Program-made: the position numbers and the translations under genes
Notes under the pieces: model-generated
What the model was told of the DNA's origin: nothing
The model's input: only the letters and a program-made list of their open reading frames with translations
Databases searched by the model: none
Part shown: positions 15,185 to 23,784 of the stretch, piece by piece
How the letters are laid out: each line of letters begins with the position of its first letter
Numbering within the stretch: the first letter of the stretch is position 1
Assembly (NCBI GenBank): GCA_947444195.1
Contig: CANEZL010000023.1
Span: 1 to 64,000 of the forward strand
Length of the DNA stretch: 64,000 nt
Origin: Methylobacteriaceae bacterium
Lineage (GTDB): Bacteria > Pseudomonadota > Alphaproteobacteria > Rhizobiales > Beijerinckiaceae
Reading direction: 5' to 3'

Positions 15185-16750
15185 ATGTCGAACCGAATCC
15201 TGAACCGCCTCGCGGGTGCCGTCGCGGCTCTCGCGGGACTCGTCGCCGCGGGAACGGCCCAGGCCGTCACGGCGCCGATTCTGGTGGTGGACGTCGATTC
15301 CGGCAAGGTGATCTACGGGCAGGCCGCCACCGACCCCTGGTATCCCGCCTCGATCACCAAGCTGATGACCGCCTACGTCGCCCTCGACATGGTGCGGCAG
15401 GGCAAGACCTCCCTCGACAGCCTCGTCACGATCTCGGCCGCCGCCGCCGCCGAGCCGCCCTCGAAGATGGGCTTCAGGCCCGGCACCCAGCTCACCCTCG
15501 ACAACGCCCTGAAGATCATCATGGTCAAGTCGGCCAACGACGTGGCCTGGGCGATCGGCGAGAGCCTCGGCGGCAGCGTCGAGGGCTTCTCCGCGATCAT
15601 GAACGAGACCTCCCAGCGCCTCGGCATGCACGAGAGCCGCTGGACCAACCCCAACGGCCTGCCCGATGCCCGGCAATGGACCTCGGCCCGGGACATGGCC
15701 GTGCTCGGGCGCGCCCTGATGCGCGACTTCCCCGGCTCGCGCGACCTGTTCTCGATCTCGGCGATCCAGTTCGGCAAGGCGGTGATGGCCAACCACAATG
15801 GCCTGCTCGGGCGCTATGCCGGCGCCGACGGGATGAAGACCGGCTTCATCTGCTCGGGCGGCTTCAACGTGGTGGCGAGCGCCACCCGCAACGGCCGCCG
15901 GATCCTCACCGTGGTCATGGGGCAGCCGAGCGCGCGCGAGCGCGACCTCAAGGCCGCCGACCTGTTCGACTACGCCTTCACCCAAGGGGCGAGTTGGACG
16001 AGCCAGAGCCTCGAAGCGCTCCCCGCCTCCGCCTCGGCGGCGCCCCCCGACATGCGGCCCTACATCTGCGAGAGGCGCAAGGCGCCCCCGATCGACGAGG
16101 GCCCGGGCGCCATCGGCGGCGGCGCGGAGAACGCCATCGCCCAGTTCATGGGCTCCACCGCGGCCTCCTCCCCCGCCGCCGCGATGGCCGCGTTCAGCAG
16201 CACCGCCCTGCGCAACCGCACCCTGCCGCCCCGCGCGCCCCTGCAGCCGATCGCGGTCTGGATCGGCCGCAACCCGGGCGAGGGCCAAGCCCTGCTCGCC
16301 GCCCAGGAGAACGCCGCCAAGACGGCCGCGGCCGAGGCGCGCGCCGCCAGGCTCGAAGCCGCCAAGGCCAAGCGCGAGGCCGCCCGCCAGGCGCTGGCCG
16401 AGCGGAACGCCAAGGCCCAGGCCGCCCGGGAGGCGGCCCGAGAGGCGGCGAAGACCGCCGCGAAGGAGCGCGGCGGCAAGCCCGCGACCTTCGCCGACCG
16501 CGCCGCGCCCAAGGCCTCCGCCAAGCCCGCGGCCAAGAGGCCGGAAGGCGCGCTGCCCAAGAGCGCCACGGCCTACACAGCCTCCGGCGAGACGCCGGCG
16601 ATCCCGGAGGCGCGCAAGCCCGCCAAACCCGCTCCGAAGGCCGCGGCCAAGCCCAACGCGGCCAAGACAGGTCCGGCCAAGGCCGACCCTGCCAGGACGG
16701 CCGCGGCGAAGCCGAAGGCCGCCGCCCGGCCGGCTCCGGCGGACGAGTAG
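15185..16750 (+). CDS. D-alanyl-D-alanine carboxypeptidase (PBP5/6 family) with Ala/Lys-rich tail
   Basis: The 521-residue protein has a signal peptide (cleavage near GTAQAVTA) and the three serine-peptidase S11 motifs: SITK with catalytic Ser56, SAN at 116-118 and KTG at 218-220. It trims D-Ala from periplasmic peptidoglycan stem peptides. After the catalytic domain (about 280 residues) comes an unusually long C-terminal extension. This includes a charged coiled-coil-like stretch (EARAARLEAAKAKREAARQA) and a Lys/Ala/Pro-rich region to the end. The tail may tether the enzyme to the wall, but this is inference. It is divergent from queE. Confidence 0.92.
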   Translation: MSNRILNRLAGAVAALAGLVAAGTAQAVTAPILVVDVDSGKVIYGQAATDPWYPASITKLMTAYVALDMVRQGKTSLDSLVTISAAAAAEPPSKMGFRPGTQLTLDNALKIIMVKSANDVAWAIGESLGGSVEGFSAIMNETSQRLGMHESRWTNPNGLPDARQWTSARDMAVLGRALMRDFPGSRDLFSISAIQFGKAVMANHNGLLGRYAGADGMKTGFICSGGFNVVASATRNGRRILTVVMGQPSARERDLKAADLFDYAFTQGASWTSQSLEALPASASAAPPDMRPYICERRKAPPIDEGPGAIGGGAENAIAQFMGSTAASSPAAAMAAFSSTALRNRTLPPRAPLQPIAVWIGRNPGEGQALLAAQENAAKTAAAEARAARLEAAKAKREAARQALAERNAKAQAAREAAREAAKTAAKERGGKPATFADRAAPKASAKPAAKRPEGALPKSATAYTASGETPAIPEARKPAKPAPKAAAKPNAAKTGPAKADPARTAAAKPKAAARPAPADE

Positions 16751-16772
16751 CCGCCGATCGGGCGCCCTTCGA

Positions 16773-17450
16773 TCAGGCGCCCTTCACGGCGCGGAACATG
16801 AAGCGGCGCGCCTCCGCGTCCATCTCGGGCTTGAAGGCGTGCCGGCCCTTCAGGGCCTCCGCGCGCTGCGCCGCCGGCCGCGCGTTGATCGCGTCGAGCA
16901 GGCGCTTCACGTTCGGCAATTCGGCGAAGGCGCCCTCGCCGAGGACGAAGGGCACCATCCGGGCCCAGCCCCAGACCGCCATGTCGACGACGCCGTAGGC
17001 CTCGCCCAGCATGTAGGAGCGCCCGGCGAGATGCCCGTCGAGGACGCCCCAGTGCCGGCGCGCCTCGAAGGTGTAGCGCTCCACCGCGTAGTCCTGCCCG
17101 GGCGGGGCGAAGTGGCGGAAATGCACGCACTGGCCCGAGAAGGGCCCGATGCCGGTGGCCACGAACATCAGCCAGGACAGCATCTCCCCCCGCGCCGCCG
17201 CGCCCTCCGGCAGGAAGCGGCCCGCCGTCTCGCAGAGATGCAGCAGGATCGCGTTCGAATCGAACACCGTGACGGCCCCGTCGACGAGGGCCGGCACCTT
17301 CCCGTTCGGATTGATCGCCGCGTAATCGTCGGCGAACTGCTCGCCCCGGCGCACGTCCACCGGCACCGGCTCGTAGGCGCGGCCGATCTCCTCCAGGCAG
17401 AGGGCGACCTTCATCGGGTTGGGCGATAGGTTGTAGTAGAAGCGGATCAT
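16773..17450 (-). CDS. Glutathione S-transferase-family protein
   Basis: The 225-residue protein has the N-terminal thioredoxin-fold domain (MIRFYYNLSPNPMKVALCLE), the cis-Pro region GKVPALVDGAVTVFDSNAIL that binds glutathione, and an all-helical C-terminal domain with LGEAYGVVDMAVWGWARM. The SPNP segment resembles bacterial YghU/YfcG-type enzymes. Glutathione conjugation or disulfide reduction in the cytosol is likely. It converges on the carboxypeptidase gene, and its 5' end faces the CRISPR array. Confidence 0.85.
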   Translation of the reverse strand: MIRFYYNLSPNPMKVALCLEEIGRAYEPVPVDVRRGEQFADDYAAINPNGKVPALVDGAVTVFDSNAILLHLCETAGRFLPEGAAARGEMLSWLMFVATGIGPFSGQCVHFRHFAPPGQDYAVERYTFEARRHWGVLDGHLAGRSYMLGEAYGVVDMAVWGWARMVPFVLGEGAFAELPNVKRLLDAINARPAAQRAEALKGRHAFKPEMDAEARRFMFRAVKGA

Positions 17451-17598
17451 CCGGATTCTCCCGTGAGGCCGCGCGGTGCGGACAGGCGCCGCCGACGGCC
17501 GCGGCGATGCTCGACGTCAACGACGAAGATAGGGGCGCGGGCCCGTGTTCGCGGAAGCGACCCCGGAAGGACGGGTCGTTGGCGACCGGCGGTCCTGT

Positions 17599-19268
17599 TT
17601 CTGGAGCCGCGCTCCCGTGAGGGAGCGACCGCAACGGCGACGCCCTCGCCTGGACGTCCGAGACATTTCAATCCGCGCTCCCGTGAGGGAGCGACCGTTG
17701 CCGATCGTGCGGGCGCGCACCGGCACCTTGTTTCAATCCGCGCTCCCTTGAGGGAGCGACCCGGTGGCGAGTAGTAGTCGCCCGAGCCGGATCCCGTTTC
17801 AATCCGCGCTCCCGTGAGGGAGCGACCGGAGCGTCCCCGGGCTTTCGGCCCAGAGTGCGGGGTTTCAATCCGCGCTCCCGTGAGGGAGCGACCCGGTAGC
17901 GGTGTGGCCGGCGCGGCTGGCCGAGTTTCAATCCGCGCTCCCGTGAGGGAGCGACCTGAGACGGCGCGGCCACGTCCCACGGCACGTCGGTTTCAATCCG
18001 CGCTCCCGTGAGGGAGCGACCATTCCTGGGGTCTCCCGCGTCAAGGTATACGAGTTTCAATCCGCGCTCCCGTGAGGGAGCGACGAGGCTCATCGCGTGG
18101 CTCAGCAGCGTGTTCGCGTTTCAATCCGCGCTCCCGTGAGGGAGCGACGACCGCGGCGCGCGCGGCGGCATCCGACCTCGCGTTTCAATCCGCGCTCCCG
18201 TGAGGGAGCGACTTCCGGCGCACGGTGAGCTTCCTCGGCACCGCCGAGTTTCAATCCGCGCTCCTGTGAGGGAGCGACGTGGCTCTCGCGAGGCTGAGCG
18301 ATGCCCTACGCCCAGTTTCAATCCGCGCTCCCGTGAGGGAGCGACCCGGGACCTTCAGGTCGACCTCGACCGTGACCAGGTTTCAATCCGCGCTCCCGTG
18401 AGGGAGCGACCCGTGTCGGGTACGATACCCTTGCGGAGCTGACGGCGTTTCAATCCGCGCTCCCGTGAGGGAGCGATGAGCAAACCGGCGCATCGGGGCA
18501 CCTTGACGTGGCGTTTCAATCCGCGCTCCCGTGAGGGAGCGACCCCTCGGCCGCCGCGTCCAGAAACACCGTGCGGTCGTTTCAATCCGCGCTCCCGTGA
18601 GGGAGCGACCCCCCGCATGATGTCGCGCAGGCGCTCGTAGTAGTAGTTTCAATCCGCGCTCCCGTGAGGGAGCGACGACCTACGTGCCGCTGGATTTCGA
18701 GGGCTACACCGTTTCAATCCGCGCTCCCGTGAGGGAGCGACTTTCGGTGCAGGTGCAGCGTCCTTATCCTCCAGGAAGTTTCAATCCGCGCTCCCGTGAG
18801 GGAGCGACGCCTGATCTTCAGGCTTGCGGCGGCGGCGCCCATGTTTCAATCCGCGCTCCCGTGAGGGAGCGACTCCTGACCGAGGACGAGCGCCGATTCC
18901 TCGAGCTCGTTTCAATCCGCGCTCCCGTGAGGGAGCGACCCTGGCGTCACCGGCTCCCCAGGGCAGCAAGGTCTGTTTCAATCCGCGCTCCCGTGAGGGA
19001 GCGACGCGCCCCTGGATCGGGGATTGGTGGCGCACGGGTGTTTCAATCCGCGCTCCCGTGAGGGAGCGACGATCGAGGCGAGGTCGGCCGAGCCGGCGAC
19101 GATCGCGTTTCAATCCGCGCTCCCGTGAGGGAGCGACGACGACCGTTCGATCGACATACACGGTGATGTCGTTTCAATCCGCGCTCCCGTGAGGGAGCGA
19201 CCACGAGGCCGTGGTAGTTCTCGCCGCGCTCGGCCAAGTTTCAATCCGCGCTCCCGTGAGGGAGCGAC
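17599..19268 (-). CRISPR. CRISPR array: 26 repeats, 25 spacers, type I-C-like repeat
   Basis: The 31-base unit GTTTCAATCCGCGCTCCCGTGAGGGAGCGAC (plus-strand reading) recurs from 17665 to 19268 in 25 near-identical copies, preceded by one degenerate copy at about 17599-17629. Spacers are 32-36 bases, all different. Variants: A for the first base at 17665, CCCTTG at 17730, CTCCTG at 18248 and a final T at 18477. The repeat resembles subtype I-C repeats, whose transcribed strand ends ATTGAAAC. That places transcription on the minus strand, with the leader at the right (19269 onward) and the decayed repeat at the trailer end. No cas gene occurs in the window. Confidence 0.98.
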
Positions 19269-19451
19269 GGCGCCATCCTAACCGTCCGGCACGGCAGGGG
19301 AAACCGGCGCGTCCGCGCGAACCGGGGCCGGCGGCGGTCTCGCGCGGGGTGCGCGCGACGATGGAACGGCTCCGAATCGTGCCGTCGCAAGGGCTTGGCG
19401 CGGGCGCGAACCGTCGAGGGCGAGCCCGGGCGCTTCCGGTTCGCGCGGGGC
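19269..19451 (-). promoter_or_regulatory. Putative CRISPR leader region
   Basis: These 183 bases separate the last intact repeat from the stop of the M48 peptidase gene, which is transcribed toward the array. From the repeat orientation this is where the leader should lie. It is GC-rich, unlike typical A/T-rich leaders, and no -10/-35 pair stands out. Read-through from the peptidase gene is possible because no terminator hairpin with T run is visible. Confidence 0.45.
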
Positions 19452-20888
19452 CTATTCGGTGACGATCTTGTAGCTCTGGCCCGCCTTCAGGCCCGCGCCG
19501 CGCTCCAGGCCGTTGAGGACGAGGAAGCGGTCGAGGGGCCGGTCCGGCACCACCATGCGGCGGGCGAGCTCCTCCGGGTCCGCGGCGGCGGCCGTGGCCA
19601 GTTGCAGGCGCAGGGGGCGCAGGGCCGCCGTCTCGGCAGGCGAGACCGTGGCGAGGCTCGCGATCCAGCGGCGGAAGGCCGGCTCCGGATCGGTGGCCCC
19701 GCGGGCGGCCATGATCATCCGGTAGGTCCCCTCCCCCACCCGCAGGGCGGCGAGGCGGAAGGTCCAGTCCTTGCCGCGGGAGAGGGCGGTGGCCGCCGGG
19801 TGGCCGCCGATCTCGCGGGTCTCCACCGAGTTCGGATCGATGGCGTCGTTCCAGGTCGCCCGCAGCACGGCCTCCAGGCTGCGCCCGCTCTCCGCCTCCA
19901 CCTGGTCGAACAGCAGCCGGCGGCTGCCCTCGCCCGTGGTGCCGAGCACGGCGTTGCGGGTGTTCTCGATGGAGAAGCCGTCGGGCACCTCGAAGGCGAT
20001 GCCGAGGCTCGGATGGATGAAGCGGCGGGCGCGCACCACGCCGTCGGCGGGGTTGTCGCCGTAGGTGAGCCCGTCGATCGCCGCGAGGTAGCGCGCCCGC
20101 TCGTCGGCCCCGATGCCCGGCGCCCCGGTGCGGCGGGCGGCGCGCGTCACCAGGGTGATGCGCTCGGCGGTGCCCGGATGGGTCGCCAGCATGTCGGGCT
20201 CGCCCGGCGCGCCGGTGCCCGTCTTCAGGGCGAGGGTGCGGTTCAGGCTGTTGAGGAAGCGGGCGGCGCCGTAGGGGTCGTAGCCCGCCCGCGCCAGGGT
20301 GCGCACGCCGACGCCGTCCGCCTCCAGCTCCTGCTCCCGGGAGAAGCGGGCCAGGGCGAAGCGGGACTGGCTCTGGAGCTGCGCGCCGGTGGTGGGGTCG
20401 TTCAGGACGTCGGCCACCACCCGGCTGACGAGCTGCGAGCGCAGCTCCAGCTCGGTGCGGGCATTGGCGTGGCTGAGGGTGACGTGGGCGATCTCGTGGG
20501 CGAGCACCGCGGCGATCTCCGAGGTGTCGGAGGCGAGCGCCAGGAGGCCGCGGGTCACGTAGAGCCGGCCGTTCGGGAGGGCGAAGGCGTTGATGACCGA
20601 GGAATCGAGCACGGTGACCGCGTAGCTCTGGTCCGGCCGGTCGCTCGCCCGCACGAGGCGGTCGGTGACCTCGCCGAGGAGCCGCTGGATCGCAGGCGCC
20701 CGGTACTCGCCGCCGAAGGAGGCCACGAGCTTGAGATGGTCGGAATCGGCACTGCGCTCGCGGCCGGTGGTGCGCGGCGCCTCCGCGGGCACGCTCACCG
20801 CGGCGGGCGTCAGCACCGCCCCCGTCTGCTCGCCCGCGCAGGCGGCGAGGCCGAGGGCCAGGGCGATCCACGCCGTCCCACGGCCCAT
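19452..20888 (-). CDS. M48-family zinc metalloprotease, probable lipoprotein
   Basis: The product has the M48 zinc motif HEIAH in VLAHEIAHVTLSHANA and the third ligand in REQELEADGVGV. This places it with the BepA/LoiP/YfgC-type periplasmic peptidases acting in outer-membrane quality control. From the ATG at 20888 the N-terminus is MGRGTAWIALALGLAACAG, a lipoprotein signal with lipobox LAAC, which decides this start. The ATG at 20948 would add 20 residues but lies only 5 bases after the upstream stop, so it remains possible. The C-terminal segment GLKAGQSYKIVTE is typical of this subfamily. It follows the thermonuclease-like gene in the same direction. Confidence 0.85.
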   Translation of the reverse strand: MGRGTAWIALALGLAACAGEQTGAVLTPAAVSVPAEAPRTTGRERSADSDHLKLVASFGGEYRAPAIQRLLGEVTDRLVRASDRPDQSYAVTVLDSSVINAFALPNGRLYVTRGLLALASDTSEIAAVLAHEIAHVTLSHANARTELELRSQLVSRVVADVLNDPTTGAQLQSQSRFALARFSREQELEADGVGVRTLARAGYDPYGAARFLNSLNRTLALKTGTGAPGEPDMLATHPGTAERITLVTRAARRTGAPGIGADERARYLAAIDGLTYGDNPADGVVRARRFIHPSLGIAFEVPDGFSIENTRNAVLGTTGEGSRRLLFDQVEAESGRSLEAVLRATWNDAIDPNSVETREIGGHPAATALSRGKDWTFRLAALRVGEGTYRMIMAARGATDPEPAFRRWIASLATVSPAETAALRPLRLQLATAAAADPEELARRMVVPDRPLDRFLVLNGLERGAGLKAGQSYKIVTE

Positions 20889-20953
20889 CGCCCGGCCCCA
20901 TCCGCGGCCGATGCCCCCCGCACCCGTCTGTGTCGCGCCCCTGCCCATGCCGT

Positions 20954-21853
20954 TCAGCGCCGCAGCGCCCGTCCCCCGTCCGTTCCGCCGGCCGCCGCGT
21001 CCGCCGGGCCGCCCTCGAGCACCTCGATCAGTTCGGGCGCCGCGATCTCGATGACCGGCCCGCGCCGGACCTCGACGATGCCCCGCACCCGCACGTTCTT
21101 ACGGGTGAGCCCCGCGGCACTCAAACCATGTTCGAGCATCCTGCGCCAAGTGCGTTTCGACACCGTGACCGTGAGCCCGTCCGCCCCCCGCGAAACGAAG
21201 TCGAGATAGGTGCGCGCGGGCCGCACGCCGACATGCAGCAGGCGCCCCTCCGCCACCACGAAACGGCCCGCCCGCGCGCGCAGCGCAAGGCCGTCCGGCG
21301 CGGACAGGACCGGGCGGGCCCAGAGGCCGAGCCCGGAGGCCCGCGCCCGCGCCTCGACCTGCAGGAGCGCGGGACGGCAGAGGGCGTCCCCCTCCCCCGC
21401 ATCGACCGCGGCGAGCCCGGCGGCGACGAGGCCGCCGGCGAGATCTTCCGCCTCGTCCGCCACGGCATCGACCCGGGCGCGGCCCCAGCGGTCGGCCCCC
21501 CCGCGCTCGGACACCGCGAGCGGGCGCCCGATCCGCGCGCCGAGCCACGCCCGCGCCGCGTCCTCCGCCGCGGGCTCGTCCGGCCAGCGGACGGAGCCGA
21601 GCAGCGCCCGGCTCCCCGACGCGAACCGGATCTCCCCGCGCTCGGCGATGTCCGCGATCGAATCGGACCGCGCCGGTCCGGGCCGGCACGCGCCCGCCGC
21701 CTCCTGCGCCCCGGCCGGCGGGGCCGCGCAGGCGAGGCAGGCCGCGAGCGCGAGGCCGGCCCAGGCCGCCCGCGGGCCGGAGCGGCGGTCCGGGCATCGT
21801 CCGGTGTGCAGGGAACGCCTCCCTCGGTTGCCGCGGTTGGCCCGTGGCGGCAT
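20954..21853 (-). CDS. Secreted thermonuclease (SNase)-like protein
   Basis: The 299-residue product has an Arg-rich N-terminus and a hydrophobic signal (AAWAGLALAACLACAAPPAGA). A domain resembling staphylococcal nuclease-like proteins of Rhizobiales follows, with GSVRWPDEPAAEDAARAWL and a following LGLWARP. The second half (RTYLDFVSRGADGLTVTVSK) is characteristic of the companion domain in these proteins. The catalytic Arg/Glu set is not obvious, so nuclease activity is uncertain. The start at 21853 lies just upstream of the divergent tRNA gene, and the stop is 5 to 65 bases from the peptidase start, consistent with an operon. Confidence 0.6.
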   Translation of the reverse strand: MPPRANRGNRGRRSLHTGRCPDRRSGPRAAWAGLALAACLACAAPPAGAQEAAGACRPGPARSDSIADIAERGEIRFASGSRALLGSVRWPDEPAAEDAARAWLGARIGRPLAVSERGGADRWGRARVDAVADEAEDLAGGLVAAGLAAVDAGEGDALCRPALLQVEARARASGLGLWARPVLSAPDGLALRARAGRFVVAEGRLLHVGVRPARTYLDFVSRGADGLTVTVSKRTWRRMLEHGLSAAGLTRKNVRVRGIVEVRRGPVIEIAAPELIEVLEGGPADAAAGGTDGGRALRR

Positions 21854-21877
21854 CGATGCTATACGCCGAGCCGGTAC

Positions 21878-22200
21878 GTCTCCGTAGCTCAGCTGGACAG
21901 AGCACAGGTTTCCTAAACGTGAAAATTGGGCGTCGCGCCGGGAAACCGCGCGGCGGATCCGCTCAAAGTCGGGGAAAGCTCCAGGCGCCGCGCGCCCTGC
22001 CGATCCCGAGCCAAGCCCGCGCGACGCGCGGGAAGGTGTAGAGACTAGACGGGCGGCGCCTAAGGGCCGGGCCACGCGCCCCGGCCTAGGGCGAAGGGAT
22101 AGTCCAGACCACGAACGCCCGCGGCTCCCGCGGCGCGGCGGCGAAAGCCGAAGTGGGATGAAACCTGGGGTCGCAGGTTCGAGCCCTGCCGGGGACGCCA
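21878..22200 (+). tRNA. tRNA-Arg(CCU), split by a group I intron, CCA encoded
   Basis: Exon 1 is 21878-21914 and exon 2 is 22161-22200. Joined they give a 77-nt tRNA: acceptor stem GTCTCCG/CGGGGAC (one G-T pair), D stem GCTC/GAGC, anticodon stem CAGGT/ACCTG around loop TTCCTAA with anticodon CCT, T arm GCAGG-TTCGAGC-CCTGC, discriminator G and genomic CCA. Arg(CCU) reads AGG codons. The 3' end is also the left attachment site of the island that follows. Confidence 0.96.
21915..22160 (+). ncRNA. Group I self-splicing intron in tRNA-Arg(CCU)
   Basis: The 246-nt intron interrupts the anticodon loop right after the third anticodon base (CCT|AAACG) and ends with G (GGGATG|AAACC). An internal guide GGGAAACC at 21940-21947 pairs perfectly with exon bases GGTTTCCT, leaving the required U-G wobble at the 5' splice site. 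The core pieces GACTAGAC and GGGATAGTCC form a P7-like pairing. Group I introns at this tRNA position are known from Agrobacterium and other alphaproteobacteria. There is no endonuclease ORF inside. Confidence 0.93.
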
Positions 22201-22225
22201 CCACCGCTCAAGCCCTTGCCGGGGC
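22184..22225 (+). repeat. attL: left direct repeat of the tRNA-Arg island
   Basis: CCCTGCCGGGGACGCCACCA (22184-22203, the tRNA 3' end) and, after six differing bases, AAGCCCTTGCCGGGGC (22210-22225) recur with identical spacing at 27961-28002. Direct repeats of a tRNA 3' end flanking an integrase are the footprint of tyrosine-recombinase integration. Confidence 0.85.
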
Positions 22226-22289
22226 GGAATTTCTGCCGATATCAATGCCTTAGTGGTCGCCGGTCCTACAATCCGGTGCTGCAATCGCT

Positions 22290-22595
22290 ATGGCTCTGAT
22301 GTCGTACTTGCTCTGAGACAAGCACGGGACCTACTACTTCCGTCGCGCCATCCCGCAGGCCCTGCGACCCTTCATGCCGCCGCCATGGACGGGCAAGGGA
22401 ATGTGGATCAGGACGCTTGCCACCAAAGACCCTGCGGTGGCCAAGAGAGTGGCTGTGCGGTTCCTCGCTGCGTGCTCGGAGGACTTCGAGACAGCCGAAC
22501 GGATGGCCCGAGGTGAGCCCACCGCCGCGCGTCCGGTTCGCCTTGCCACCGCCATCCCACGTCCTGAGGAGATAGAGGCGGACGAGTGTGTTTAG
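22290..22595 (+). pseudogene. Tyrosine integrase N-terminal fragment, inactivated
   Basis: Reading from ATG 22290, MALMSYLL is followed by an in-frame TGA (22314) and then DKHGTYYFRRAIPQALRPFM, the usual N-terminus of Methylobacterium-type tyrosine integrases. The frame continues through GKGMWIRTLATKDPAVAKRV and stops at 22593-22595, shortly before the IS3 element. A single CGA-to-TGA change explains the nonsense codon, and the catalytic domain is missing. Position next to the tRNA and orientation fit the integrase of the island. Confidence 0.85.
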
Positions 22596-22658
22596 GCGTG
22601 GAATAAGGACCCCGTTTTTGGGGTGATCGGCGTTGACCTTGCCCCTGTTTGCCCCCGT

Positions 22659-23480
22659 TCATAACCAGAGTCCGTTCTGGTTCTGGTCCTTGTTGGACCG
22701 GTTTGCAAACGCGTTCGGGGTGAGCCCGCCGAGGCTCGTGTGAGGGCGGCAGGTATTATAGTCGACCGGCCACGCCTCGATGATGGTCCGGGCCGCCGGC
22801 AGGCTCCGGAACAGATGCTCGTTCAAGCACTCGTCGCGCAAGCGCCCATTGAGACTTTCGACAAAACCGTTCTGTTGCGGTTTGCCAGGAGCGATGTAGT
22901 GCCACTCGACTGCACGCTCCTCCTGCCAGCGTAGGATGGCGTGCGAGGTCAGCTCGGTGCCGTTGTCCGAGACGATCATCCGCGGCTTGCCCCGGCCCGC
23001 GATGATCCGGTCGAGTTCGCGCGCGACGCGCTGGCCGGATAGCGACGTGTCGACCACCAGCGCCAAGCACTCCCGCGTGCAGTCATCGACCACGACCAGG
23101 ATGCGGAAGCGCCGACCGTCGTCGAGCGTGTCGGAGACGAAGTCGAGGCTCCAGCGCTGGTTCGGCTCCTGCGGCACGGCGGCCGGTGCCCGCGTGCCAA
23201 GGGCTCGTTTGCGCCCACCCCGCCTGCGCACCGACAGCCGCTCCTCCCGATAGAGGCGGAACAGCTTCTTGTGGTTCAGCGTAAGGCCCTCCCGTCGCAG
23301 CAGGATAAGCAGGCGCCGGTAGCCGAACCGGCGGCGCTCGCTGGCCAGGCCGCGCAGGCGTACCCGCACGGCCGCGTCGTCACCACGGGTCGAGGCATAG
23401 CGGTACGTCTTCGGCTCCAGGCCGATCAGCCCGCAGGCGCGACGCTGCGAGTAGCCCTTCTCCTCAATGGCCCAGCTCAC
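22659..23480 (-). CDS. IS3-family transposase OrfB (DDE integrase)
   Basis: The frame carries an rve-type catalytic core: Asp in [13 protein letters not shown], Asp in [13 protein letters not shown] and Glu in [19 protein letters not shown], with an N-terminal HTH_21-like region [21 protein letters not shown] nominal GTG start at 23480 is given. In the family OrfB is normally made as an OrfAB fusion by -1 frameshifting. Here OrfB lies in the +1 frame relative to OrfA because of a 14-base tandem duplication (23487-23514), so the fusion is probably not made. Confidence 0.85.
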   Translation of the reverse strand: MSWAIEEKGYSQRRACGLIGLEPKTYRYASTRGDDAAVRVRLRGLASERRRFGYRRLLILLRREGLTLNHKKLFRLYREERLSVRRRGGRKRALGTRAPAAVPQEPNQRWSLDFVSDTLDDGRRFRILVVVDDCTRECLALVVDTSLSGQRVARELDRIIAGRGKPRMIVSDNGTELTSHAILRWQEERAVEWHYIAPGKPQQNGFVESLNGRLRDECLNEHLFRSLPAARTIIEAWPVDYNTCRPHTSLGGLTPNAFANRSNKDQNQNGLWL

Positions 23481-23517
23481 GGCTGTTCTCCGTGCGCCGG
23501 TCTCCGTGCGCCGGGCG

Positions 23518-23784
23518 TCAGAAGTTTTTTCCCAGCGCCTCACGCAGCGTCGCCACGTCGAGCATCGCCTCGGCCAGGAGCTTTTTGAGCTTGCGGTTCT
23601 CCTCATCGAGCGCCTTCAGACGCCGCGCGTCCGAGACCTCCATGCCGCCGTAGCGCGAACGCCATGTGTAGAACGTTGCATCGCTGATACCGTGGCGGCG
23701 GCAGATCTCGGCGACCGGCAGCCCGGCCTGCTGCTCCTTCAGGATGCCGATGATCTGCTCTTCGCTGAACCGGCTCTTCTTCAT
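23518..23784 (-). CDS. IS3-family transposase OrfA
   Basis: The 88-residue protein [21 protein letters not shown] continues with the [23 protein letters not shown] and a leucine-zipper-like C-terminus ([20 protein letters not shown]). It ends LREALGKNF, and the sequence A-AAA-AAC at 23524-23530 is a classic -1 slippery heptamer in the right frame. OrfA provides DNA binding and regulation of transposition. The divergence between it and OrfB is described under the duplication finding. Confidence 0.92.
   Translation of the reverse strand: MKKSRFSEEQIIGILKEQQAGLPVAEICRRHGISDATFYTWRSRYGGMEVSDARRLKALDEENRKLKKLLAEAMLDVATLREALGKNF

Noticed and set aside
17447-19237. Many ORFs with repeated RSLTGARIET / VAPSRERGLK / SIRAPVRERP peptides
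   Set aside because: These are six-frame translations of the CRISPR repeat and spacers, not proteins.
22408-22662. Minus-strand 84-residue ORF near the integrase remnant
   Set aside because: It is partly IS end and partly the reverse of the integrase fragment; only its first part might be the lost tail of the AlbA_2 gene, and this cannot be shown.
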